Notes under the pieces: model-generated
Database searches by the model: none
Told to the model about the DNA's origin: nothing
What the model saw: only the letters and a program-made list of their open reading frames with translations
Shown: positions 55,172 through 64,000 of the stretch, piece after piece
Layout: every line of letters begins with the position of its first letter
Numbering within the stretch: the first letter of the stretch is position 1
Assembly: GCA_965204525.1 (NCBI GenBank)
Contig: OZ241994.1
Span: 4,836,001 to 4,900,000 of the forward strand
Length of the DNA stretch: 64,000 bases
Direction of reading: 5' to 3'
Source: Bin5 sp965204525
GTDB lineage: Bacteria; Chloroflexota; Anaerolineae; Caldilineales; Caldilineaceae
Position numbers and translations under genes: made by a program

Positions 55172-55959
55172 TATTCTTCCCGATTCGCGATCAAATGTCC
55201 CAACTCTTTCGAGATTTCCTGGGCGGCCTCTTTAACCATGCTTCCGAACTCGGCCATTCTTTCCGGGGTGAACCGCAAAGATAAACCGCTGATCCCGACA
55301 GTTCCAACTACCTGCCCGGTATGATCTTTGATACCAGCGGAGACCCCGCTAAGGCCGGACAGAGTCTCGCCGATGCTGGTTGCATAACCCTGTGTTCGTA
55401 TCTGACTCAGTTCCTTAAGCAGCGCCTCTCGGTCCACCGGAGCATCCGTGGCGGGCAGTCGCAGATTTGGATCTTGGAGGATTGTCTTAATCTCGTGCTC
55501 CGACAGATTGGCCAAAATGACCTTGCCAGGTGATCCATAATGTAAATGGTACGGCTTCCCGATCTCGGCTTTATAGCGCAGCGGATTGGTACCCTCGATC
55601 TGATCAACGTATATGCGGCGGTCCTGGTAGCGGACGGCTAAAGAAACTGTCTCTCCGGACAACTGATGGAGGTCATTCATATAGGGCAGGGCCCGAGATC
55701 TGAAGCTCAATTGGTGGAGAAAAGCTTGAGACAAAATTAGCACAGATGGCCCTAAGGAATATTTGTCAGTTTCCTGATGCTGGATTGCTAAGCCCTTTTC
55801 AACGAGAGAGGTCAAATAACGATGAGCCGCACCTCTACTCAAGTTGAGGTCTTTAGCAAGGTCGGTCACACCAGCGGGAATAGAACGCTTAGCCAAATAT
55901 AGAAGAACATCAACTGCTCTTTCTACAGCAACGACCGTGCGATGCCTCTTGTCCGTCAT
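55171..55959 (-). CDS. IclR-family transcriptional regulator
   Basis: 262 residues. The N-terminal winged helix-turn-helix spans about 10-70 (AVERAVDVLLYLAKR, GVTDLAKDLNLSRGAAHRYLTSLVEKGLA). The C-terminal effector domain follows (QDRRIYVDQIEG, PYHLHYGSPGKVILA, GYATSIGETLSGLSGVSAGIKD). It is the first gene of the minus-strand series and is coupled to the epimerase gene. Its promoter carries a perfect 9-1-9 palindrome at the predicted start site, repeated at the desaturase-Rieske gene. Autorepression and repression of that gene are the simplest reading. Effector unknown. Confidence 0.9.
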   Translation of the reverse strand: MTDKRHRTVVAVERAVDVLLYLAKRSIPAGVTDLAKDLNLSRGAAHRYLTSLVEKGLAIQHQETDKYSLGPSVLILSQAFLHQLSFRSRALPYMNDLHQLSGETVSLAVRYQDRRIYVDQIEGTNPLRYKAEIGKPYHLHYGSPGKVILANLSEHEIKTILQDPNLRLPATDAPVDREALLKELSQIRTQGYATSIGETLSGLSGVSAGIKDHTGQVVGTVGISGLSLRFTPERMAEFGSMVKEAAQEISKELGHLIANREE

Positions 55960-55991
55960 AATGTTATATAGTACCTAAGAATTGGGAGGAG

Positions 55992-56044
55992 TTGCGGAAT
56001 CTGATTCCGCAAGCCATCATACTATAGATAGTCTGCCTTGTCAA
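55992..56044 (-). promoter_or_regulatory. Promoter with palindromic operator, IclR operon
   Basis: Minus strand: TTGACA (56044-56039), 17-base spacer, TATGAT (56021-56016), then the palindrome TGCGGAATCTGATTCCGCA at 55993-56011, which covers the expected start near 56009. A repressor bound there would block open-complex formation. Confidence 0.82.
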
Positions 56045-56158
56045 ACGGGGTTAATTTGGGTCAACCCCGAAGCCACTGCGGGAAATTGCTAGAAGAAACT
56101 AAGCGTGGCATAACCACTCCATACTCAATAGGCGCAGGAAAGTTATGCTGGCGAGCGG

Positions 56159-56236
56159 GTGCCCGTCATCTTCGTCTTCTTCGTCGCCCAACGCTACTTC
56201 ATCCAGGGCATCGCCATCAGCGGCCTGAAGGGTTAG
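56159..56236 (+). pseudogene. Duplicated 3' end of the sugar permease gene
   Basis: 25 codons and a stop (VPVIFVFFVAQRYFIQGIAISGLKG). The first 77 bases are identical to 13774-13850; only the stop codon differs (TAG here, TAA there). No upstream part of the gene is present. It marks the right-hand join of the middle block to duplicated flank DNA. Confidence 0.9.
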
Positions 56237-56268
56237 CCCTAACTCCTCACTCCTCATCACTCTCTCCT

Positions 56269-56459
56269 TAGTATCAGATCCGGAAAAACTCACAAAAGGT
56301 CACGGAAATCTGGCCGATAAGTCACGTAAATATCATACCCGCGTGGTATACTGTCTGGCATGGACGGTCGATGAAGGAAACGTAGACCGGCCCACCCCCA
56401 TTCCAAACTGGCGATTGAGGAGGAGCACACCATGCTGAGCAACAGTACAACAGGCCGCG
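56269..56459 (+). repeat. Surface-gene promoter/leader cassette, copy 2
   Basis: Nearly identical to 14600-14791. It holds TATACT at 56347-56352, a GAGGAGGAG site and an ATG at 56432. The leader frame here encodes only 15 residues (MLSNSTTGRDLPRRL) and stops at a TAA at 56477, in the same phase as the downstream surface-protein frame. Confidence 0.75.
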
Positions 56460-56484
56460 ACTTGCCGCGGCGCCTGTAATACGT

Positions 56485-58837
56485 ATGTTCGAGAGGGGAG
56501 GGGGGGGACAGGCCCCGTCCTTCCCAGCCGGCCCGCCGTCTCTCCGCCCTGCTGCTGCTCCTCGCCCTCCTCGCGCTCCTCTCCATCCACGACGCCCAGC
56601 CTGCCGAAGCCCAGTCCGGCGCCGCCTGGTCCGCCACCATGACCGCGCAGCCCTTTGGCACCGGTTCGTTCGGTTGTTCGCTGTACCCCACGTCCAATAC
56701 GGTCAACAAGTGCAGCAACGCGGCCACGCTCACCGACGATGACTTCACCGCGGCCGGCGCGGCCTACCGCATAACCATCCTCAAGGTTGAAACTAATGGG
56801 GACCTCACCCTCACGCTCGACCGCGCCATCGCCGACAGCCTCAAGGCCTACACGCTGCAGGTGGGCAACGCGCGCTTCTTCCACCTTGCGGACGCAGTTA
56901 TTTCAGGCGACGCCGTCCAGAGTGACACGGCGACATGGAGCAACACCGGCCTGAGCTGGACCGCGGGAACCGCCGTGCGGCTGCGGCTCGTCGCCCCGGC
57001 CGTGAACTTCTCCCACGCAAGGTACACGGGCTACGAAGGCGTCGCGCTACAGATCGACCTCACGTCGCAACACCATCACGGCGCCCTCACGGTCAACGTG
57101 GTCGCCACCGACGGCACCACCTCCGCCTCCGCCGACCTCGACCGTGCCTCCTGGCAGGTCACCTTCCCCGCCGGCGTGAACCAGGTCAGCTTCTACCCCG
57201 TTCTCCTGGAAGACCGTACGACCGAAGGGACCGAGTCCCTCATGCTGTCCATCCTGCCCGGCGACGGCTACTCCGTGGGGACCACCCGCCCCACCGCCAC
57301 CCTCGACATCGTCGACACCTCCGTCAGCGAGGCCGGGCACCGTCCTTTCTATATAGCCACGCTGACGGCGCAGTCTCTCCTGGGGGGATCCTTCTTCGGC
57401 TGCGATAATACGGCGGCCTCCGCGGTCGCCTTTTGTACCGCTGCACTCGACCGCGACGGCCTGACCGTGGACGGCGTCCATTACCGGGTCAGGTCGCTCT
57501 CCAGCTTCAGCTCATCGGGAACGGCCGGCGCCCTCTCCCTTTCCTTTGACAAGGACATTCCCGCAAGCTTCCGGAAATACACGCTGACCCTGGACGGCGC
57601 GCAGTTCAGGTTTGCCGACGCCCAGTTCAGGGGAACTGTGGCGGACTGGCTGAGCGCCGGCCCGTTCTGGAGCCAGGCCCTCTCGGTCGCGGTGACGATC
57701 GGCCCGCCGCCGCCGTCCGCGAAGACGGTCTGGTTCAACCAGAACGCCTACACCGTGGACGAGTCCGACGGGCACCTGACAGTCACCCTGCGGACAGTCC
57801 CCCACACCGAGGACTTCACCGCCATCGTCAGGACCCACGACGGCAGCGCCAAGTCGGGCAGCGACTTCACCCGCAGTGACTGGCGGGTCCACTTCCACGC
57901 GGGAGCCATCGAGTCCTCCTTCATCATCCTCATCGCCTCCGACGGCGTGGGAGAGGGGAAGGAAATATTCACCCTGTACATCGCGGTGGACGACCCCTCT
58001 AATCCCACCTACTGGCTCGGAAGGCCCAGCCAGGCCTCGGTCAACATCGTCGACACGGGCCCGAACGTCCACCCCTACCAGCTCAAGCTGACCGGGGGCC
58101 AGGCCGGGTCGCGCCGCGACCAGGCCCAGATCGCGGCCAGCTGGCGGCGCGACCCCGCGGCCACCGGGTACTACCTCCAGTACTGGGAGGCGGGCCAGAA
58201 CATGAATGACAACTGGGAGTCGCGCCATACCGTGCAGGCCGGCAGTTCGGCGACCACGGCGACGCTGCCGGAGACGGGGTTCGGGCCGCGGATGATCCAG
58301 GGGCGGCAGTACTGGGTGCGCATGGGGGCCATCAAGGCCAACGGCCGGACCGAATGGGCCCAGGCGATCAAGGCCACGGCCGGCCTGCCCCTGCCGTGGC
58401 CGAGCTCGGTTACGCCGGGCGTGACGGCCGACGGCTTCACGACCCTCACCGTCTCCTGGCGGCGGGACCCGCTCTTCAGCTACGGCGCCGACGTGATCCA
58501 GATTATGCCGTACAGCGAGGTCGGCAATCTGGGGGACGGCACGGTGACGGGCTGGCCGAACCTGGCCGCGACCCACTCCCTGCCCCCGGGCGTGATCCAG
58601 CTGGGACGGATGACCGACGTCGGCGGCCTCAAGAGCCTCACCTTCAAGGGGTTCAAGCCCGGCACGACCTACCTCGTGCGCATGCACAGCGTCGTCGGCG
58701 ATGTGTTCGGCGCCCTGGCTGCGCCCTCCGGCAACCCGGTCCTCGGCATGCGCGCCACCACCTGGGCGGCGCCCGGCGCGCCGCAGGGACTGCGCGCCAC
58801 CGGCGGCGACGGACAGCTGCGCGCCACCTGGCGCTAG
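56485..58837 (+). CDS. Large FnIII surface protein, N-terminal part (out of phase with its start; amber-terminated)
   Basis: The main frame encodes a signal peptide (RRLSALLLLLALLALLSI, cleavage near AEAQ) and then secreted beta-rich modules. These include Calx-beta-like regions (TVDESDGHLTVTLRTVPHTEDFTAIV) and FnIII-like modules from about 58070 (WRRDPAATGYYLQYWEAGQN). It stops at a TAG at 58835, inside an FnIII module (TWR, stop, PSDTGG), and the same frame then continues to 62683. No start codon in phase precedes the signal peptide. The nearest ATG (56485) is one base out, separated by the G8 tract; with G7 it would read MFERGGGDRPRPSQPARRLS. The first in-phase ATG, at 56639, lies after the signal peptide. 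The full-length protein would have about 2,065 residues. Confidence 0.6.
56500..56507 (+). repeat. G8 homopolymer between ATG and signal peptide
   Basis: Eight G residues interrupt the 5' end of the large surface gene. Losing one G joins the ATG at 56485 to the signal-peptide frame with no stop between. Comparable tracts are G8 at 14830-14837 and G9 at 3895-3903 (C9 on the coding strand). Confidence 0.75.
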
Positions 58838-61800
58838 CCCTCCGACACCGGCGGCGCCCCCCTCACCGGCCAGCAGCTGGAGTACAAGCTGAACAGCGCC
58901 CCCGACGCCGCGCCCACCACGGCGGGCGACCCGGCCACGGGCTGGGTCAGATACTACGTCAGCGGCGCAGCCGCCTGCGCCCGCGTCACCGACCGCTGGG
59001 AGGACGGCGTACACCACCCCTTGCCCGACGGGGTCTACGACCTGCGCGTGCGCGTAACCAGCGGCTTCGGCCCCGGCGCCTGGGCCACCACCTTCGCGGC
59101 CACGCTGGCCGGGGAGGAAACTCCCAGCTGCGGCGACGCCGGCGGCCGGCCCAACCACTCCCCGCAGTTCAGCGAGGGCGCATCGGCCAGCCGCGACCTG
59201 CCGGAGAACGCCGTGCGCGGCCAGGGCGTCGGCATCCCCGTCCAGGCCAGCGACCCGGACGGGGACAAGGTCGCCTACCGACTGAGCGGCCCCGACGCCG
59301 GGTTCTTCGCCATCGACGCCCGTTCCGGGCAGATGCGCACCTCCGTCTCCTTCCAGGGCAGCGGCGCGCAGAACAAGCACCGGGTCATCGTTTCGGCCAG
59401 CGACGGAAGACACGCCAGCGGCAGAGGCGGCAACGACGGCGACGACGCCCGCATCGAAGTCACCATCACCGACGCCGCCGCCACGCCGGAACCGACGCCG
59501 ACGCCGCAACAGCAGATCCTGGAGCCGGCGCCGACGCCGGAACCGCAGCCGGCGGCGGCCGGCCCGCCCACGCCGGGGCAGCGGGAGCCCTACAATATCC
59601 GGGTGGTCCCCGGCGACGGCAGCCTGACCGTCAGCTGGAGCGTCGCCCCACGGCAGGGCGTGGCCGACGATGCCATCCGCCACGCCCTGCGCTGGAGCCA
59701 GACCCCCGGCGTCTGGAACAACCCCCGAGACCCGCATAACGTCGGCCCCAACGACGGCGTCACCGTGGCGGGCGGCGTGACGACCTACACCATCACCGGC
59801 CTGCAGAACGGCGTGGTCACCGGCGTCCACCTGCGCTCCTACACCGGGGCGGAGGACCACTCGGAGACGGCCGCCAGTTCCAGCAAGTGGGTGAAGGTCA
59901 AGGGCGCGGAGACCACTCCGCAAGCCCCGCCGCAGCCCAAGACCTACTCGGTAACGGCCACGGCCAGCGCCGCCGAGGGTTCCGACGCGACGCTGACGGT
60001 GACCCTCAGCGAAAACGCCCCGGCCGGCGGCGCGGCCTTCACCGTGCGCGCAGGCTTCCAGAACGGCGCGGGCAAGGCCGAGCAAGCCGACGTCGGCAGC
60101 GTTCCCCAGACCGTCACCGTCGCGGCCGGCGCGCGGACGGCCAGCCTGGCCGTCCCCCTCGCGCCGGACGCGCTGACCGAGGGTGACGAAACCTTCACGG
60201 TGACGCTGACCCCGCCCGCCGGCTGGACCGAGGCCTCCCCCGGCGCCGGCACGGCCACAGTGACCATCACCGACGTTGCGCCGCAGCCGGAAGAGCAGGT
60301 CGAGGGACCGGCGACGGTGGAAGCGCCCGGCGCGGTGGTCAACCTGCAACTGTCTCTGATAGTGGACGGTGTAACCGTCGCCTGGGAGGCCCCGCAGAGC
60401 GGCGGGACGCCCGACAACTACGTCGTGCGGCTGACCCCCGCCGGCGGCGGCAAGGACAAGGTCAAGCGGCCCAAGGCCGGCAAGACGAGCGTCACCTTCC
60501 GCGAGTTGGAAGCCGGCGCCGCCTATCAGGTCAAGGTGCGCGCGCAGAACGGGGCCGGCAAGGGCGAGGCGGTCAAGGCCAGCGTCACGGTGCCGGAACT
60601 GCCCGGCGCGCCGGCGAACCTGCAGCTGCTGGCCGAGGCGGACCGCATCACCGCCACCTGGGAGGCCCCGCAGAGCGGCGGGACGCCCGCCGGCTACCTG
60701 CTGAACGTCAAGAAGACGGGCAAGAACAAGGACGAATACCACAGCGTCGGGGCCAGCGAGACCACGGCCACCTTCGGCGGCCTGGAGGCCGGCGCTGCCT
60801 ACCGGGTCTGGGTGCGGGCCGTGAACGCCGGCGGCAAGGGCGAGCGGGTCCGGGCAGAGGTCACGCTGCCGGCGGAGGGCGGTTTCCAGGGCGGTCAGGG
60901 CGACCCGCCGCCGGAGCAGCAGCAGGCGGCCGGGATCTACTCGGTCAGCGCCGCGGCCGGCGCCGCCGAGGGGACGGACGCGACGCTGACCGTCAGCCTG
61001 AGCGAGGCCGCCCCGGCCGGCGGCGTGCAGTTCACGGTGACGGCGGGCTACGGCGGTTCGGCTGACAGCGCCGACGTGGGTTCGATAACCTCGCCGGTCA
61101 CCGTGACCGAAGGCAGCAGCACGCTGGAGATCGCCGTTCCCATAGCCGACGACGCGGTGGACGAGGAGGACGAGACCTTCAGCGTGACCGTCGCCGCCAC
61201 TGCCGCAGGCTGGGAGAAGGCCGGCGACGGCCAGGACACGGCGACCATAACCATCAGCGACGCCGACACCGCCGGGGTGACGGTTGCGCCCACGGCGCTG
61301 AACGTCGCCGAGGACGGCAGCGCGACCTACACCGTGGTCCTGGACAGCCGGCCCACGGCCGACGTGACCGTCACGCCGACCGGTAGCGACGGCGGCGCGG
61401 CGAGCTTCGCGCCGGCGTCGTACGTCTTCACGTCGTCCGACTGGAAGACGGCGCGGACCTTCACCGTGTCCGGCGTGGCCGACGCGGACACCGCCAACGA
61501 GGCGGTCACCATCAGCCACGGCGTGACCAGCGGCGACGGCAAGTACGGCGGCATCGCCGCGGCCGCGGTGGCCGTGGCGGTGGCTGACACCACGCCGGCG
61601 GCCGCGGAGCCGCGGCCGGGACAGATCGAGCCGGCCAACGTGCAGGTCACGCCGGGCGACGGCACGCTGACCGTCACCTGGACGGTTGCGCCGCGGGAAG
61701 GGTTCGAGGCGGCTGAGATCAAGCACGCGCTGCGCCGGAGCCAGGAGGCCGGGGTGTGGGCCAACCCCACCGACCCCAGGGCGGTGGGCGCCAACGACGG

Positions 61801-62683
61801 CGTCAGCGTGGCGGGCGGGGTTTACGTCTACACCATCACCGGCCTTCGGAACGGCGTGGCGACCGGGGTGTTCGTGCGCTCCTTCACCGGCCGCAACTAC
61901 CATGAGGGCAGCGCCCAATCGAGCAAGTGGGTGCGGGTCAAGGGCGAACAGACCACGCCCAGGGCCGCCCTGCAGCAGGCGCAGGAGCAGGCGCAGGAAC
62001 AGGCGCAAGAGCGGCAGTCGACGCCAACACCGACGCCAACGCCAACACCTCAGGCGCAAGAGTTGACCGCGCCGGCGCTGACGGCCGCGGCGGGCGGGGA
62101 GAGCGCAATCGAGCTCAGCTGGGAATCTGTGCCGGGCGCGGTGCGCTACGAACTGCAGGTGTGGTGGGACCCGCTGCCCGACTGGCAACCGCTGGGAGAA
62201 ACCGACCGCACAGCGTACACGCACAGCGGGCTTACGGCCGGGAGGGCGTACTACTATACCATCCGCGCGGTGAACGCGGCGGGCAAGACGAGCGACTGGC
62301 AGCAGGATTTTGCGTCGGCGACCGTGCCGGCCGCGTCCGCGACCCCGCTGCCGACGGCGACGGCGACGCCAGCGCCGGCCACATCAACGCCAACGCCGGT
62401 GGCATCCCCGCTGACGGCGCCGGCGCTGACGGCCGCGGCGGGCGGGGAGAGCGCAATCGAGCTCAGTTGGGCGTCTGTGCCGGGCGCGGTGCGCTACGAG
62501 CTGAGGGTGTGGTGGGACCCGCTGCCCGCCTGGGAACCGCTGGGAGAAACCGACCGCACAGCGTACACGCACACGGAGGTCACCGCCGGGCGGGCGTACT
62601 ACTATACCATCCGCGCGGTGAACGCGGCGGGCGAGAAGAGCGGCTGGCAACAGGATTTTGCGTCGGCGACCATGCCGGATTAG
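58838..62683 (+). CDS. Large FnIII surface protein, C-terminal part after the amber codon
   Basis: Same frame as the preceding part, open for 1,281 codons. Modules in order: rest of an FnIII domain; a cadherin-like repeat (PENAVRGQGVGIPVQASDPDGDKVAYRL); a Pro/Gln linker; an FnIII-like module (GDGSLTVSWSVAPRQGVAD); a Calx-beta module (EGSDATLTVTLSENAPAGG); two FnIII modules (VAWEAPQSGGTPDNY and TATWEAPQSGGTPAGY); two further Calx-beta-like modules (SVSAAAGAAEGTDATLTVS, AGVTVAPTALNVAEDGSATY); an FnIII-like module; a Gln/Thr/Pro linker; and two C-terminal FnIII modules shared with the other surface genes. A gene caller may start it at a TTG at 59021. On its own it has no signal peptide. It has no cell-wall anchor motif at the end. 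Confidence 0.65.
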   Translation, partial: PSDTGGAPLTGQQLEYKLNSAPDAAPTTAGDPATGWVRYYVSGAAACARVTDRWEDGVHHPLPDGVYDLRVRVTSGFGPGAWATTFAATLAGEETPSCGDAGGRPNHSPQFSEGASASRDLPENAVRGQGVGIPVQASDPDGDKVAYRLSGPDAGFFAIDARSGQMRTSVSFQGSGAQNKHRVIVSASDGRHASGRGGNDGDDARIEVTITDAAATPEPTPTPQQQILEPAPTPEPQPAAAGPPTPGQREPYNIRVVPGDGSLTVSWSVAPRQGVADDAIRHALRWSQTPGVWNNPRDPHNVGPNDGVTVAGGVTTYTITGLQNGVVTGVHLRSYTGAEDHSETAASSSKWVKVKGAETTPQAPPQPKTYSVTATASAAEGSDATLTVTLSENAPAGGAAFTVRAGFQNGAGKAEQADVGSVPQTVTVAAGARTASLAVPLAPDALTEGDETFTVTLTPPAGWTEASPGAGTATVTITDVAPQPEEQVEGPATVEAPGAVVNLQLSLIVDGVTVAWEAPQSGGTPDNYVVRLTPAGGGKDKVKRPKAGKTSVTFRELEAGAAYQVKVRAQNGAGKGEAVKASVTVPELPGAPANLQLLAEADRITATWEAPQSGGTPAGYLLNVKKTGKNKDEYHSVGASETTATFGGLEAGAAYRVWVRAVNAGGKGERVRAEVTLPAEGGFQGGQGDPPPEQQQAAGIYSVSAAAGAAEGTDATLTVSLSEAAPAGGVQFTVTAGYGGSADSADVGSITSPVTVTEGSSTLEIAVPIADDAVDEEDETFSVTVAATAAGWEKAGDGQDTATITISDADTAGVTVAPTALNVAEDGSATYTVVLDSRPTADVTVTPTGSDGGAASFAPASYVFTSSDWKTARTFTVSGVADADTANEAVTISHGVTSGDGKYGGIAAAAVAVAVADTTPAAAEPRPGQIEPANVQVTPGDGTLTVTWTVAPREGFEAAEIKHALRRSQEAGVWANPTDPRAVGANDGVSVAGGVYVYTITGLRNGVATGVFVRSFTGRNYHEGSAQSSKWVRVKGEQTTPRAALQQAQEQAQEQAQERQSTPTPTPTPTPQAQELTAPALTAAAGGESAIELSWESVPGAVRYELQVWWDPLPDWQPLGETDRTAYTHSGLTAGRAYYYTIRAVNAAGKTSDWQQDFASATVPAASATPLPTATATPAPATSTPTPVASPLTAPALTAAAGGESAIELSWASVPGAVRYELRVWWDPLPAWEPLGETDRTAYTHTEVTAGRAYYYTIRAVNAAGEKSGWQQDFASATMPD

Positions 62684-62905
62684 ACATCGCCGGACAGAGG
62701 GCGGCGCCGGCGGCACTCTGACGCCACCGGCGCCGCGGTGATCCGGGCCGGCCGAACGTAAGATCCTGTTTGAAAAGGGTTCAAGTCAGGAGCGGCAGCA
62801 CGCGTCCCGCGCCGCGGCCAAGCCGCGGCGCGGCCGGCTGTACGGACCGTCTTCAGGACAAACCGCCCATACCCTATGCATCTATGTCAAGCAACCCGCC
62901 GGGGC
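62404..62905 (+). repeat. Direct repeat, right copy: surface-gene 3' end and downstream flank
   Basis: Partner of 16504-17005. Homology ends sharply after 62905, where the sequence turns to TTCCAGCT. Hairpins at 62701-62736 and 62807-62833 match those of the left copy. Bases 62906-63051 are the gap before the exporter gene. Confidence 0.85.
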
Positions 62906-63051
62906 TTCCAGCTATCTGCAAATCAAGAAGCCGGCCTTCCCAAAATGTCAACGGAACCTGACCACTGCCGCCCCGCTCTTGACGCGCATGTTACAATCTA
63001 CTCTTGCCGCGCCCGCCTGTCTTCGATAATGGCCGCCCAAGGGAGAATCCG

Positions 63052-64000
63052 ATGCGCTCGCCAGTCGATTCCGAGTTGCCGAAGGCGTCCTTCACCCTCC
63101 TCAGGGAGGAGCTGGGAGGGCAGATTCCCAGGATAACCCTCCTCTTCGCTCTCGCACTCGTCGGCACGGCAGTCGGCCTGATCCAGCCTTTCCTCTTCAA
63201 ACTGCTCATAGACACCGCCATTCCAACCGCAGACCTGCAACTGATCGGCCTCCTCCTCGTCGGCATGGTAATTGTGCCCGTTCTCAGCGCCGGCCTCAAC
63301 GCCGCAAACCACTACCTGCGGGCCTACATAGGCGAAAGCGTCAACCAACGCCTGCGCCGCGACCTGTTCGACCATCTCCTGCACGTCCGCCTCGCCGACC
63401 TGGAGCAGTTCAAGACCGGAGAGCATCTTCATCGACTTACGCGCAGCTGCGGCAGAATCGGCGACGTCTTCGTCGGTAACCATCTGCTGCCGCTGGCAAT
63501 GAGCGCCATCCTCCTCCTGGGCACGCTCGCTGCCATGACAGCGTTGCACTGGCGCCTCACCCTTCTGGCGCTGCTCGCCTTCCCCCTCTCCTACCTCATC
63601 ACGCGCCGGACGCGCAACCATGCCCAGACCCTTGAACGCGACTTTTCCAATACCTTAGAGGCCGGCCAGAGCTACCTGAACGAATTCTTCCCCGGCATGC
63701 GCACAGTTCGGGCCTTCAACGCCGAACCCTTTGAAAAGGCGCGCTGGCAAGACTGGCTTGTCAAGCATCGCAGCATCAAAGCCAGAGTAACGGCCTTCCA
63801 TGAGTTGATCCGCATAGTCCTGCCGGAAACCGTCAACTACGTCGCCGCCGGCCTCATATTCGGCTACGGCGCCTTCGAGATCATACAGGGCAGGCTGACC
63901 GTAGGCAGTCTTGTGGCCTTCGCCGCCTACCTGCCCCGCGCCTACTCAGTCCTGCAGTCCCTACTGGGTACCCACGTCAACCTGCAAGAGGCCCGCGTCA
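63052..64000 (+). CDS. ABC exporter (permease-ATPase fusion), N-terminal part
   Basis: An open frame from the ATG at 63052 (GGGAGA upstream) to the window edge, 316 codons. It encodes the type-1 exporter membrane domain: TM1 at about 28-50 (ITLLFALALVGTAVGLIQPFLFKLLID), TM2 near 68-90, EQFKTGEHLHRLTRSCGRIGDVF (variant of the usual TGE.SR...D.. motif), paired TM helices near 140-180, NTLEAGQSYLNEFFPGMRTVRAFNAE, and GRLTVGSLVAFAAYLPRAY. The ATPase domain would lie beyond the window. It may export lipids, peptides or drugs; the substrate is not predictable. Confidence 0.85.
   Translation, partial: MRSPVDSELPKASFTLLREELGGQIPRITLLFALALVGTAVGLIQPFLFKLLIDTAIPTADLQLIGLLLVGMVIVPVLSAGLNAANHYLRAYIGESVNQRLRRDLFDHLLHVRLADLEQFKTGEHLHRLTRSCGRIGDVFVGNHLLPLAMSAILLLGTLAAMTALHWRLTLLALLAFPLSYLITRRTRNHAQTLERDFSNTLEAGQSYLNEFFPGMRTVRAFNAEPFEKARWQDWLVKHRSIKARVTAFHELIRIVLPETVNYVAAGLIFGYGAFEIIQGRLTVGSLVAFAAYLPRAYSVLQSLLGTHVNLQEARV

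Noticed and set aside
57512..62224. Open minus-strand frame of 1,570 codons antisense to the giant surface gene
   Set aside because: It is rich in Arg, Gly, Ala and His, has no domain, signal or start-site support, and mirrors the codon bias of the plus-strand gene. It is a shadow frame of GC-rich repeats.

Overview
The window looks like a GC-rich chromosome segment from a bacterium of the Chloroflexota type, perhaps Caldilinea-like or SAR202-like. This lineage call is an inference. It rests on secreted proteins with Thr/Pro 'TPTPTAT' linkers, a RodZ-like protein with such a linker, a Tat-plus-lipobox sugar-binding protein, many opp/dpp transporter genes, and a set of metallopeptidase, phytanoyl-CoA dioxygenase and luciferase-like genes. 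No rRNA, tRNA or CRISPR array was recognised.

Left flank (1-17 kb). argH is followed by a divergent fibronectin type III (FnIII) surface-protein gene, an oppD-oppF ATPase pair with no permeases, a cell-wall amidase divergent from a RodZ-like gene, a membrane-anchored phosphoesterase, and a sugar ABC transporter (binding protein plus two permeases). Then come a two-gene DUF pair and a second, broken FnIII surface-protein gene.

Middle (17-56 kb). A catabolic block appears lower in GC by eye. It holds E2/E1-alpha/E1-beta of a 2-oxoacid (acetoin-type) dehydrogenase, two acetolactate-synthase-like ThDP enzymes, three M81 (MlrC-like) metallopeptidases, an M24 peptidase, an amidase, two phosphotriesterase-family hydrolases around an alcohol dehydrogenase, two Gfo/Idh/MocA oxidoreductases, an aldo/keto reductase, a luciferase-like oxidoreductase, a phytanoyl-CoA dioxygenase-like gene, a desaturase-Rieske fusion, two aminotransferases, and two peptide-type binding proteins with two permease pairs but no ATPase. 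An IclR-family regulator sits at the right end. Its promoter and the desaturase promoter share the same -35/-10 layout and the same 19-bp palindrome on the start site, which suggests one regulon. Interspersed intergenic repeats, possible IS ends and a transposase remnant support acquired DNA.

Right flank (56-64 kb). A copy of the last 25 codons of the sugar permease is followed by a third, very large FnIII/Calx-beta/cadherin-like surface-protein gene, then the start of an ABC exporter gene.

Two structural results matter most. First, the middle block is bracketed by direct repeats: permease tail, surface-gene promoter, and surface-gene 3' end with its flank. The 3' ends are co-linear at an offset of 45,900 bp and almost identical over about 440 bp, as expected from single-crossover integration or a large duplication. 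Second, all three FnIII genes have an 8-9 bp G/C homopolymer between a leader start codon and the signal peptide. In two of them a one-base length change would join start and signal peptide in frame, so they are candidate phase-variable surface proteins.
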